64,000 nucleotides of DNA from Rhodospirillaceae bacterium (lineage in GTDB: Bacteria; Pseudomonadota; Alphaproteobacteria; UBA8366; Aestuariispiraceae), in NCBI GenBank assembly GCA_002709955.1, contig PAQY01000022.1:124001-188000 (forward strand), read 5' to 3'. A model generated the notes under the pieces. The model was not told where the DNA came from, made no database searches, and saw nothing but the letters and a program-made list of their open reading frames with translations. Positions 27,268-35,143 of the stretch are shown one piece after another; the first letter of the stretch is position 1, and the number at the start of each line of letters is the position of its first letter. The translations under genes were made by a program, and so were the position numbers.

Positions 27268-28386
27268 GTGACATTTGCGGTCAGCATTGGATCGAACATT
27301 CGGAAATCCCCCTATTTTGACGCAACTGTCGCGGATGGGGTGCGCAGTTTTTCCGTCTATAATCATATGTATATCCCTGGCAATTTCGGGGACCCTGATG
27401 CCGAATATGACCGGCTGATCCATGGGGTCTGTATGTGGGATGTCGCCGCCCAGCGGCAGGTTGAAATACAGGGCCCCCAGGCCGGAGAATTGGCGCAGTA
27501 TCTGACCACCCGCGATCTTTCTAAAACCACGATTGGTCAGGGACGTTATGTCCCGGTCTGTGACCATGACGGTATTCTGATCAATGATCCGGTCTTGTTG
27601 AAACTGTCTGAAGATCGCTACTGGATGTCGATTGCCGATAGTGACATCCAGCTATGGGCCAAGGCAATCGCCCGGGAACGGGGACTGAATGCTGCGGTTT
27701 TTGAGCCGGATGTTTCCCCATTGGCCATTCAAGGCCCCAAGGCACTGAACGTCGTCCGCGATCTGTTTGGCGATTGGGTGGCAGACCTGCGCTATTTCAT
27801 GTTCCGGGAGACCCATCTGATGGGCATTCCTCTGGTCCTTGCCCGCTCCGGCTGGTCAAAACAGGGCGGGTTTGAGCTGTATCTGATGGATCAAACGCGC
27901 GGTGCGGATTTGTGGGCGATTGTTAAATCGGCCGGTCAGCCGCATGGTATTGGTCCCGGTGCCCCAAATGATGCTGAACGGATTGAAAGCGGGCAGTTGT
28001 CCTTTGGTGCGGATTGCCGATTTCAGACCTATCCCGCCAATCCATTCGAAGTGGGACTGGGGGCCCTTGTCAGCACTGACTCTGGGATTGATTTCGTCGG
28101 TCGCGATGCTTTGATAAAAATTCAGAAGGACGGCATCAAGCGTCACCGGGTGGGTATCATCATCGACGGCGACACCATCACCCAGAACCAGCACCCGATC
28201 ACACTGTTCCAAAACGAAACGCCCATTGGCTATGCCAGTGAGGTTATTTATTCTCCTCGTTTGCAAAAGAATATCGGGATCGCACTGGTCGATATCCGCA
28301 TCACACCAGAATCGAAGGACCTGTCGATCTCGATTGATGGGGATCATCGTAAATTAAGCACGACGCCCCTGCCCTTCATCTCATAA
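27268..28386 (+). CDS. dmdA: DmdA-like GcvT-family demethylase
   Basis: A 372-aa tetrahydrofolate-dependent aminomethyltransferase-family protein. From memory of SAR11 DmdA, many blocks match: FSVYNHMYIP, WDVAAQRQVEIQGPQA, LSIADSDIQLWAKAI, FEPDVSPLAIQGPKAL, ARSGWSKQGGFELY and AERIESGQLSFG. DmdA transfers a methyl from dimethylsulfoniopropionate to THF, giving methylmercaptopropionate. Non-DmdA relatives in the same clade also exist, so dmdA is a strong family call but a tentative function. Start is GTG at 27268 with AAAGG seven bases upstream. It is the last gene of the GntR-ligase-ThDP operon and converges on an unknown gene with five bases between stops. Confidence 0.75.
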   Translation: MTFAVSIGSNIRKSPYFDATVADGVRSFSVYNHMYIPGNFGDPDAEYDRLIHGVCMWDVAAQRQVEIQGPQAGELAQYLTTRDLSKTTIGQGRYVPVCDHDGILINDPVLLKLSEDRYWMSIADSDIQLWAKAIARERGLNAAVFEPDVSPLAIQGPKALNVVRDLFGDWVADLRYFMFRETHLMGIPLVLARSGWSKQGGFELYLMDQTRGADLWAIVKSAGQPHGIGPGAPNDAERIESGQLSFGADCRFQTYPANPFEVGLGALVSTDSGIDFVGRDALIKIQKDGIKRHRVGIIIDGDTITQNQHPITLFQNETPIGYASEVIYSPRLQKNIGIALVDIRITPESKDLSISIDGDHRKLSTTPLPFIS

Positions 28387-28391
28387 AGGGA

Positions 28392-29183
28392 TTAAAAGCT
28401 GAACAATCTTGCCATCTTCCAGGATTTCTTTTCCCCTGAAAGTATCTCCGGCACGCCGATATAACTGCCGTCCAGGAATAGATTGAAATAGGCGGGGAAG
28501 ACGCCACTAGTTATTGTTGCCTTGATAGAAAGCGGGTTCAGATCGGTTTCGAAGTCTGACTTTTTTGCACGCAGGGCATCAATCAAAGACATTGGATCTG
28601 AACAGAAATCATAGAAATACGATATTTTGGTCGTGATGCTGAGATCGCCCTTCTCATAAAACAGCATCGGCAGGTCGACCGGCAGGGAATAGACCAGACC
28701 AGTATCAGCCTCAAATACCAGGCGAAATGAAAGGCCCTGTTGGATCGCCTTGCGCAACGCTTCAAGGTTATTGCGGTCGTCGGAATCCCAGACTTTTTGA
28801 AGCGGGTCCCTCACAACAAACTTGAATTCGCTATATTGACGTAAACTACATAGGGTCAGTTGCTGGGTCTGATCCCGCAAGGCAGTTTCGAAAAACTTAC
28901 GCGCGGCTGAAAAATAGAGCGGTGCGCTGTTCGTATAGCCAAAATGAAGCGGGTCAGAGATACCCTTTTGCGTTTGGTACAGAAGGTGTTCCCCATCGGT
29001 CAATCCCCAGAACTTGTCCCCCAATAAACATAACCGACTTAGACTATAGCATTCCTCATATCGGGGCAGAGGGTTTATGTAATGGGCGGCGAGAGAATCA
29101 TCAGGCACCATAACCGCAACAACCTGCCCGCCATCCAGAATTTTCTGTCGGGCATTGTCCAGACTGTAATCAAAAACCGACAT
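28392..29183 (-). CDS. Hypothetical protein, 263 aa
   Basis: A soluble-looking protein with no signal peptide or membrane helix. I do not recognise a domain. It has a rather aromatic, mixed alpha/beta composition with segments such as YSLSRLCLLGDKFWGLTDGEHL and a C-terminal LFLDGSYIGVPEILSG. Codon use is less GC-rich than the DmdA-like gene it converges on. It lies directly beside a MITE-like element, and its promoter region is the short gap before that element. Could be a remnant of transferred DNA or a strain-specific gene. Confidence 0.6.
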   Translation of the reverse strand: MSVFDYSLDNARQKILDGGQVVAVMVPDDSLAAHYINPLPRYEECYSLSRLCLLGDKFWGLTDGEHLLYQTQKGISDPLHFGYTNSAPLYFSAARKFFETALRDQTQQLTLCSLRQYSEFKFVVRDPLQKVWDSDDRNNLEALRKAIQQGLSFRLVFEADTGLVYSLPVDLPMLFYEKGDLSITTKISYFYDFCSDPMSLIDALRAKKSDFETDLNPLSIKATITSGVFPAYFNLFLDGSYIGVPEILSGEKKSWKMARLFSF

Positions 29184-29240
29184 AAACTCACTTTCACTCA
29201 GGATTGCCGGTCAGATATTACCGTAACCGATATCTGACCC

Positions 29241-29504
29241 TAGTGTGGTGCGCGGTTATTTGGGATCGACCAGGACGCTGTTTGCGGCGCTCCGGTTAGG
29301 AGCGTTTCGCGAAACGATGCGGGGCATCGCAAGCGGAAGGCGACGCGGCCCGGAGCGCCGCAAACAGCGCCTTTGGTCCCTTTATCGGCCTGTCGGCTAG
29401 AAGAGAGCGTGCAGGCGATGTGGTTCATCGTCAAGGGCTCTCGACGCCGTCCGACGGGCCGATAAAGGGATCCTGGTGAGTCCAAATAACCGCGCACCAC
29501 ACTA
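29241..29504. mobile_element. MITE-like 264-bp element, copy 1
   Basis: Terminal inverted repeats TAGTGTGGTGCGCGGTTATT match perfectly at both ends for about 23 bp, extending to an internal CCAGGA. Inside, GACGCTGTTTGCGGCGCTCCGG is repeated in inverted orientation, and a second inner inverted repeat CCCTTTATCGGCC flanks the central block 29378-29470. There is no transposase frame; the short ORFs through it are not coding. The TA at both outer ends could be a target duplication of the IS630/Tc1 kind. Copy 2 is at 39304-39567. The element fills the gap between the unknown 263-aa gene and the GntR/UTRA gene. Confidence 0.85.
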
Positions 29505-29543
29505 AAGGAGCGGCGATGTCTGTCCAACCCTTAAACCTAATGA

Positions 29544-30344
29544 TCATGCCGTTTCACCGCGTGTCAGTTCCTGCAAACCTTTCAGGTCCCCTGAGTCCAA
29601 AGGAAGCTCAAATGCGCAACTGACAAGATCACCACGATGGAGACTGCGCCCCGTCAGGAGAATAGCGCCCTTTGGGTCCAGATAGGTCATTGCCCGTTCT
29701 AGCACCGGAGCCCCCTGTTGAATGCTGAGATTCAGTGCCAGGTCTTTATCGGCCAACAGGGCGCTCATTTGCCATTTTGCACGGGCCAGCGGTACCGCGC
29801 GCCGCAACCGGGCAATGATGGATTGTGCGGCATTATCGGCGGTAAAACCCGCCTGGTCGGCAATGACGGCGGGCATGATACGCTCGTCCAGGGCCAGTGG
29901 CAGGCCATTAGCGGATCGCAACCGGCGGATATGAACCACCGTCTCGCCCAATTGCGGCCCGAAAAGTTTCCGCTCACGCTCCGTCATCGCGCGGCGGTCA
30001 AAGCTTAAAACCCGCGTTGTCTGGCTGTGCCCGGCGGCGGCATATTGCTGATCAATATCCAAGACAGGGTCTAATTGTTCAACAAAGGCGCGATCTGTCA
30101 CAAAGGTACCGCGCCCGCGATGCCGTTCCAGCAGGCCTGCTTCGACCAGATCATCAATCGCCTGGCGTACCGTCATCTTGCTGACTTTGAAACGCTGGGC
30201 CAGGGCCATATCGGTAGGAAACTGTGCCGCCGTATCCGGCCAGCTACGGATATCCGCCAGTAATGCCTGTCGAATCTGCAGGAACAAGGGAACTGGTGAA
30301 TTCCTGTCGATCTGGCTTACGCCATTAAATCCTGACACGCACAT
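29544..30344 (-). CDS. GntR family regulator, HutC/UTRA subfamily
   Basis: A 266-aa regulator with an N-terminal winged helix (VPLFLQIRQALLADI, then LAQRFKVSKMTVRQAIDDLVEAGLL, ending GRGTFV) and a C-terminal UTRA effector domain ending in the typical LLTGRSLHRGDLVSCAFEL strand. Such proteins bind GT-N-TA-N-AC type sites and respond to a pathway metabolite. It is divergent from the diiron-protein gene, with a striking inverted repeat in the shared 125-bp promoter region. It is the most likely local regulator of the phthalate-type cluster. Confidence 0.88.
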   Translation of the reverse strand: MCVSGFNGVSQIDRNSPVPLFLQIRQALLADIRSWPDTAAQFPTDMALAQRFKVSKMTVRQAIDDLVEAGLLERHRGRGTFVTDRAFVEQLDPVLDIDQQYAAAGHSQTTRVLSFDRRAMTERERKLFGPQLGETVVHIRRLRSANGLPLALDERIMPAVIADQAGFTADNAAQSIIARLRRAVPLARAKWQMSALLADKDLALNLSIQQGAPVLERAMTYLDPKGAILLTGRSLHRGDLVSCAFELPLDSGDLKGLQELTRGETA

Positions 30345-30386
30345 TTTCTCCTGAAATGTATGACCTTAAAGAATCCCTCTAGACGA

Positions 30387-30410
30387 ATTAGTCTATAAGA
30401 CTATACTAAT
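30387..30410. promoter_or_regulatory. Candidate HutC-type operator
   Basis: TAGTCT-ATA-AGACTA is a perfect 6-bp inverted repeat, nested in ATTAGT...ACTAAT, and its core GTCTATAAGAC fits the GT-TA-AC pattern known for HutC-subfamily GntR proteins. It lies between the regulator and the divergent diiron gene. Confidence 0.6.
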
Positions 30411-30469
30411 TGATCAAAGGGCAATCCAGCCCTTTTCATGATCACTGTTTTGACACCGGGAGCCGTGCG

Positions 30470-31408
30470 ATGGAAGCCTCAATGCTGGAAGAAACTGTTC
30501 AGAACCCCAATCCCTATCCGGTCGTTGGCAAATTGCACTATGATGATATCTGGCAGTTATGCCTGCAGGCGCGCGATATGGCGTGGGACCCGGCCCAGGA
30601 TATTGATTGGGCGGCATTGGCAAAAGAAACTGCATCCCTGCCGGCTGAGGTAAGGGAAGCAGGCGCGGAATGGTGGTCGCTGCGGGCCTGGATGGAACAT
30701 GGCGCGACACCCTATGGTGCGGAGCGGCTGCGCCAGGCGATTTATGAGCACCTGCCCTTTGAGGTGAAGCAGCATGTGGCGAACTTCATCATGGAAGAAT
30801 TGCGCCATCATGAAGCATCCTTCCGCATCGCCGATGCCCTGGGTGGATACCAGCCAACACCCCGCAGTGATTATTTCCAACTGATCATTCCAAAATTCCA
30901 TACGGAGTCGGAAGAAAAGCAGATGTCCTTCTATGCGGGCATGGCGGTCAACACACTGTTCGAACAATTGTCCGGCGAATTGTTAACTGCTCGGTACAAA
31001 AACGCGACCTTCCCCGAAATCCGCAAGGCCTGTCAGTTGATCCTGCGCGACGAAGCCCGGCATATTCAATTCGGCCGCATCCTGATGCGTCGGTTCTTTG
31101 AGCAGTTAAGCCAGGACGAAAAAGTCCTGCTGGGGGAAAAGTTTGCGAAAAAACTGCGGGGCAGCCTGTTGAACGGCGTCTATTCCGTCGTGAACCTGCC
31201 GAAAGAGGAGCGTCAACGCTCCGCCCGCGCCCGCGCCCTGGCAACAGAATACGGACTGGGCGCCACCCATCCCGATGAAGAGGTCGATATCATCGTAGCG
31301 GCCTTACGCAAAATTCGCGAAGACGTCGCCCCCTATAACGTACCAATCCCCCTGATCCCAGAAATCGAAGGCGACGGTAAGCGCGAAAGCACATTGGCGG
31401 CCGAGTAA
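30470..31408 (+). CDS. Ferritin-like diiron protein of unknown substrate
   Basis: A 312-aa helical protein with two carboxylate-histidine metal motifs: MEELRHHEASF and, 80-odd residues later, LRDEARHIQFG, with FEQLSGELL between them as a further acidic helix. This is the arrangement of ferritin-like diiron oxygenases such as AurF-like N-oxygenases and R2-like oxidases. No signal peptide is present. ATG at 30470, preceded by GGGAG, is preferred to the track start. It is the first gene to the right of the GntR operator and lies convergent to the Rieske oxygenase gene. It may oxygenate a pathway intermediate or handle an amine or nitro group; that is speculation. Confidence 0.72.
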   Translation: MEASMLEETVQNPNPYPVVGKLHYDDIWQLCLQARDMAWDPAQDIDWAALAKETASLPAEVREAGAEWWSLRAWMEHGATPYGAERLRQAIYEHLPFEVKQHVANFIMEELRHHEASFRIADALGGYQPTPRSDYFQLIIPKFHTESEEKQMSFYAGMAVNTLFEQLSGELLTARYKNATFPEIRKACQLILRDEARHIQFGRILMRRFFEQLSQDEKVLLGEKFAKKLRGSLLNGVYSVVNLPKEERQRSARARALATEYGLGATHPDEEVDIIVAALRKIREDVAPYNVPIPLIPEIEGDGKRESTLAAE

Positions 31409-31582
31409 TAGGCCACCAATGGCGCGCGCCAGGTTGGAATTGGTATTGACGGTCAAAACCGGATCCAGCGCCAACCGCACAACTGCTGCCCACCGCCTTG
31501 AACCCCAGATCACGGTCCGGGGTGACAGTTTAAAGCTGGCAGCCCCCCCTGGATGTGGATGGTCTGATGTTCCCTCGTCTCT

Positions 31583-32857
31583 TTACTCTGCTGCCTGGCT
31601 TTCCCGGGCGACTTTGGTGCGCCAGTCTACTTCTTTGGGCATAACTTCCTGATAGGATTGAACGCCGTGCAGGGTGGCACCGACGCCAAAAGCTTCGCCG
31701 GTTTCTGCCATGGCTTGGGCGGCATCGACCATCAGGCGGCGGAATTCAACAATTGCCATGTCGGATGCGCCAAGAATGTCCTTGCTGCGATCCGCTATGG
31801 GACCCATGCCGACCCACATGGCGATATCCTGATTGGGAATGCCGGGAATGCCGGTGAAGCTGTCCTCTCCACGCATTGCATCGCGATCCTGTAGGAAATT
31901 GTTTTCCAATGTGCGGATCGGGGACCAGTCAGGGTTCAAATCCACCCCTGGAACCGCATGGCAGAAGCGTCGCCATTCGTCGGTCGGGGTGCAGGTCTCC
32001 GGGTTGCCCCAGGCGATGAAGTAAAACATCGTCGTTGTGTCATCGACCGGGACATTGATGCTGGCGACATTATAAATATTGTTTGGCGGGATCAGGGAGA
32101 CAAAGGGTGCCAGATACTCTGTCACGCGGATATAGTTATGGGTCGCGGCATTCTTGATGGGCCGGCGAATGGCCGCATAGTGAAAGCCATAGGGCGTCCG
32201 TTCAATCTGCAGTTTCGGCGATTTGTCGGTCGAGGGACGATACCAGCTTTTATCATCCGCTTCCGCGCCACCAACCCGCGCTGGTTTCATATCTGAGTAA
32301 TGCAGGGAAGAGGAATGGGCGGAATCGATCTGCCCTTCTTGAATCTGCGCCCAATTGCAGGGGATTTTGATTTTCAGAATGCTGACCTGTGCCGAGGGAT
32401 CCGCGGCAAAGGGGGGCGGTTCAAAGGCTGGCATGGCGTCGCGAGGCCCCAGATAGGCCCAGACGAAGCCGCCAGCCTCCTGCACTGGAAAGGCTTTGTG
32501 CTTCACCTTTGTTTTCAGGGCACTTTCGGGCGGCTCTGACGCCATTTCCTGGACGGTGCCTTCGACATCGATTTTCCAGCCGTGATACAGGCACCGCAGA
32601 CCACAGTCTTCATTGCGGCCCAGCGCCAGCAGCGCGCCACGATGCGGACAATGGCCGTCCAGAACCCCCAACCGACCTTCGCTGTCCCGAAAGGCGACAT
32701 ATTCCCCACCCAGGATGCGCAGCCGCACGGGCGCGCCATCTGGTTGGGCAACTTCTTCCGACATGCAGACCGGGATCCAATGGCGGCGCATCAAGTGTCC
32801 CATCGGGGCGTCATTTTCGACCCGACACAGCAGATCATTTTCTTCTGATGTTAGCAT
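31583..32857 (-). CDS. pht3: Rieske non-heme iron oxygenase, phthalate 4,5-dioxygenase-like (Pht3)
   Basis: A 424-aa oxygenase subunit. The Rieske cluster motif is C-x-H...C-x2-H in HCPHRGALLALGRNEDCGLRCLYHGWKID. The catalytic non-heme iron site is expected in QEGQIDSAHSSSLHYSD, with a later aspartate in NFLQDRDAM. The N-terminus MLTSEENDLLCRV and the start of the catalytic domain resemble phthalate dioxygenase oxygenase components, which work as alpha-only oligomers. GGAGG precedes the ATG. It is divergent from the reductase gene. Related enzymes oxygenate phthalate, 3-chlorobenzoate or vanillate-type acids; the neighbouring decarboxylase favours phthalate. Confidence 0.82.
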   Translation of the reverse strand: MLTSEENDLLCRVENDAPMGHLMRRHWIPVCMSEEVAQPDGAPVRLRILGGEYVAFRDSEGRLGVLDGHCPHRGALLALGRNEDCGLRCLYHGWKIDVEGTVQEMASEPPESALKTKVKHKAFPVQEAGGFVWAYLGPRDAMPAFEPPPFAADPSAQVSILKIKIPCNWAQIQEGQIDSAHSSSLHYSDMKPARVGGAEADDKSWYRPSTDKSPKLQIERTPYGFHYAAIRRPIKNAATHNYIRVTEYLAPFVSLIPPNNIYNVASINVPVDDTTTMFYFIAWGNPETCTPTDEWRRFCHAVPGVDLNPDWSPIRTLENNFLQDRDAMRGEDSFTGIPGIPNQDIAMWVGMGPIADRSKDILGASDMAIVEFRRLMVDAAQAMAETGEAFGVGATLHGVQSYQEVMPKEVDWRTKVARESQAAE

Positions 32858-32881
32858 CTCGTGTCCTCCAACATTTTTATT

Positions 32882-32895
32882 ATTAGATATCTAAG
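32882..32895. promoter_or_regulatory. ATTAGATATCTAAG palindromic site, copy A
   Basis: TTAGATATCTAA is a perfect 12-bp palindrome in the intergenic region between the divergent Rieske oxygenase and reductase genes. A 13-of-14 match is found upstream of the TAXI-TRAP gene at 36185-36198. Confidence 0.6.
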
Positions 32896-33012
32896 AAAAA
32901 CTAGCGCAATCGGGTCTTTCCGTCTAGAGTGTTTCTAAGAGCTGAGGAAACGCATCACCCGGAATGAGGTGATACGCTATAAAAACAAATAGTTACGGAT
33001 GGGCGTTCTGGC

Positions 33013-33948
33013 ATGATGGATTTGGTGATCCGCGGCAAACGGGAAATTGCCGAGGGCATTTGGGAGTTCGAACTGACCGCTGCGGACGGGTCAGACCTGC
33101 CGCCTTTTACGGCGGGCGGGCATCTGTCGCTGGAAACGCCCAGCAAGGCGATGCGACACTATTCGCTGAGCAATATTTGCACGGAACGTCATCGCTATGT
33201 CATCGCCGTTAAGCATGAGCCAGACAGTCGCGGCGGGTCCCGGTCGATGGTCGAAGAAACCGAGATTGGTTCCACGCTAAAGGTGGATCAGCCTGGCAAT
33301 GACTTTCCCCTGGTGGACGCACCAAACTATGTGTTGATCGCGGGTGGTATCGGCATCACCCCAATCCTGTCCATGGCGCGTCAGTTGAGTGCCGAGGGAA
33401 AACCGTTCCAGGTGATTTACTGCACACGCTCTGCAAAACAGGCGGCGTATTTGGATGTGCTGCACTCTGATGAGATTACCGGTGATGTAATCATTCATCA
33501 TGATGGGGGCGATCTGGATCAGGTCTATGACTTCTGGGATCATTTTGAGCGCCCGTCAAATGCACATATCTATTGCTGTGGTCCAAAGCCCCTGATGGAG
33601 GAAGTGCGCGGCATGACCGGACATTGGCCGGAATCCGCGGTTCACTTTGAAGATTTCAAACCGGTAGAAGTCGTGCGCGCCGATGATGTGGCCTTTGAGG
33701 TTCATCTGTCCAAATCTGGCAAGACCCTGACCGTACCGGCAGATCGCACGATCCTTGAGACAGTGCGAGAGGCCGGCGTGTCTGCCGTCAGTTCCTGTGA
33801 AAGCGGCACCTGTGGCACGTGCAAGACACGCTACAGCGCCGGAGTGGTTGATCATCGCGACATGGTTTTGATGCCAGAGGAAAAATCATCCTGCATCATG
33901 ATTTGCGTATCCAGGGCCAAAGAAGGGGATCTGACCCTTGACCTGTGA
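33013..33948 (+). CDS. pht2: Phthalate dioxygenase reductase-like protein (Pht2)
   Basis: A 311-aa class IA reductase: flavin-binding domain (residues 1-100, HYSLSNI), NAD-binding domain (YVLIAGGIGITPILSMARQL) and a C-terminal plant-type [2Fe-2S] domain with CESGTCGTCKTRYSAG plus a final cysteine in SSCIMICVS. It passes electrons from NADH to the Rieske oxygenase encoded divergently. Its end overlaps the next gene by 11 bp. Confidence 0.87.
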   Translation: MMDLVIRGKREIAEGIWEFELTAADGSDLPPFTAGGHLSLETPSKAMRHYSLSNICTERHRYVIAVKHEPDSRGGSRSMVEETEIGSTLKVDQPGNDFPLVDAPNYVLIAGGIGITPILSMARQLSAEGKPFQVIYCTRSAKQAAYLDVLHSDEITGDVIIHHDGGDLDQVYDFWDHFERPSNAHIYCCGPKPLMEEVRGMTGHWPESAVHFEDFKPVEVVRADDVAFEVHLSKSGKTLTVPADRTILETVREAGVSAVSSCESGTCGTCKTRYSAGVVDHRDMVLMPEEKSSCIMICVSRAKEGDLTLDL

Positions 33949-35143
33949 TCCCCCGATCCGGCTGGGCGTGGCGGGTCTGGGCCGCGCCTTCATGCTGATG
34001 CTGCCCAGCTTCGACAAGGATCCCAGGGTAGAATTGGCCGCCTGTGCGGCGCCTCGGGAATCATCGCGAGACGCCTTCGTGCAGCGCTTTGGCGGTGTCG
34101 CCTATGACAGTGTTGAGGCCTTGTGCGAAGACCCGACACTGGATGCGATTTATATTGCAACGCCACATCAGATGCACCGCGCCCATGCCACCTGTGCTGT
34201 GATGGCGGGCAAGCATGTGCTGCTGGACAAGCCACTATGCGTCACTGTGGAAGATGGGGAGGCGATTGCCCAGGCAGCAGAGCGCGCCGGGAAAATTGTC
34301 ATTGTCGGGCCCAGCCACAGCTTCGACGCGCCGGTCCTGAAAGCCCGCGCCTTGATCGAGGATGGCAGCCTGGGCCAGGTGCGCATGGTGCATGCGCTGA
34401 ATTACACGGACTTTCTGTATCGTCCCCGTCGACCGGAAGAATTGGTGACATCGGAAGGGGGCGGCGTGATTTTCAGCCAGGGCGTGCACCAGATCGATAT
34501 TGTGCGCTTGCTGGCGGGGGGCATGGTCTCCACGGTTCGCGCATCGACCGGGCAATGGGATGACACACGCCCCACGGAATGCGCCTATTCCGCCCACCTG
34601 ACCTTTGCCCAAGGGGCGTTTGCCAGCCTGACCTATTCTGGATTTGCCCATTTCAACAGTGACGAATTCTGTGACTGGATCGGGGAATTGGGCCATGACA
34701 CCGACCCCACAGCCTATGGCAAGGCCCGCAAGGCGCTGCAATCGGTCCAAACGCCCCAGGATGAAATCCGGTTGAAAACAGAGCGCACTTTTGGGGCCTC
34801 TCCAGATCCCGCTATTCCCACCCATAATGAGCATTTTGGAACGATCCTGGTCAGTTGTGACGGGGCGGACTTGCGCCTGACGCCGGACGGGGTCTGGGTC
34901 TATGGACATACACAGCGGGACTTTGTGCCAACCCCGTTGGGGGGGGTACCGCGTCAGGGTGTCTTGGACGCTTTGGTTGACGCCGTAGGCCAGGATCAGG
35001 CCCCGGTTCAGGATGCCCGATGGGGGCTGGCCAGTCTGGAAGTCTGTCATGCGATCATTCAATCATCAGAATCCAGACAAGAAATCAGCCTGAAACATCA
35101 GGTACCGGTACGCAGTAAAGATGAGAGGAAAAGTCAGATATGA
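33938..35143 (+). CDS. pht4: Gfo/Idh/MocA dehydrogenase, phthalate cis-dihydrodiol dehydrogenase-like (Pht4)
   Basis: A 401-aa NAD(P)-dependent dehydrogenase. The Rossmann loop LGVAGLGRAFMLML begins six residues after the start, so the TTG at 33938 must be near the true start; AAGGGG lies upstream. EDPTLDAIYIATPHQMHRAHATCAVMAGKHVLLDKPL is the classical family block with the catalytic-site EKP-like DKP. Length fits the Pht4 dihydrodiol dehydrogenases, which rearomatise the cis-diol to 4,5-dihydroxyphthalate. Position between reductase and decarboxylase supports this. It overlaps both neighbours, so the four genes are coupled. Confidence 0.82.
   Translation: MTCDPPIRLGVAGLGRAFMLMLPSFDKDPRVELAACAAPRESSRDAFVQRFGGVAYDSVEALCEDPTLDAIYIATPHQMHRAHATCAVMAGKHVLLDKPLCVTVEDGEAIAQAAERAGKIVIVGPSHSFDAPVLKARALIEDGSLGQVRMVHALNYTDFLYRPRRPEELVTSEGGGVIFSQGVHQIDIVRLLAGGMVSTVRASTGQWDDTRPTECAYSAHLTFAQGAFASLTYSGFAHFNSDEFCDWIGELGHDTDPTAYGKARKALQSVQTPQDEIRLKTERTFGASPDPAIPTHNEHFGTILVSCDGADLRLTPDGVWVYGHTQRDFVPTPLGGVPRQGVLDALVDAVGQDQAPVQDARWGLASLEVCHAIIQSSESRQEISLKHQVPVRSKDERKSQI

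Noticed and set aside
29516-29623. 35-codon frame after MITE copy 1 with AAAGGAG before its ATG
   Set aside because: It runs antisense into the GntR/UTRA gene, shows no domain, and is probably a chance frame or a remnant of a disrupted gene; not strong enough to list.
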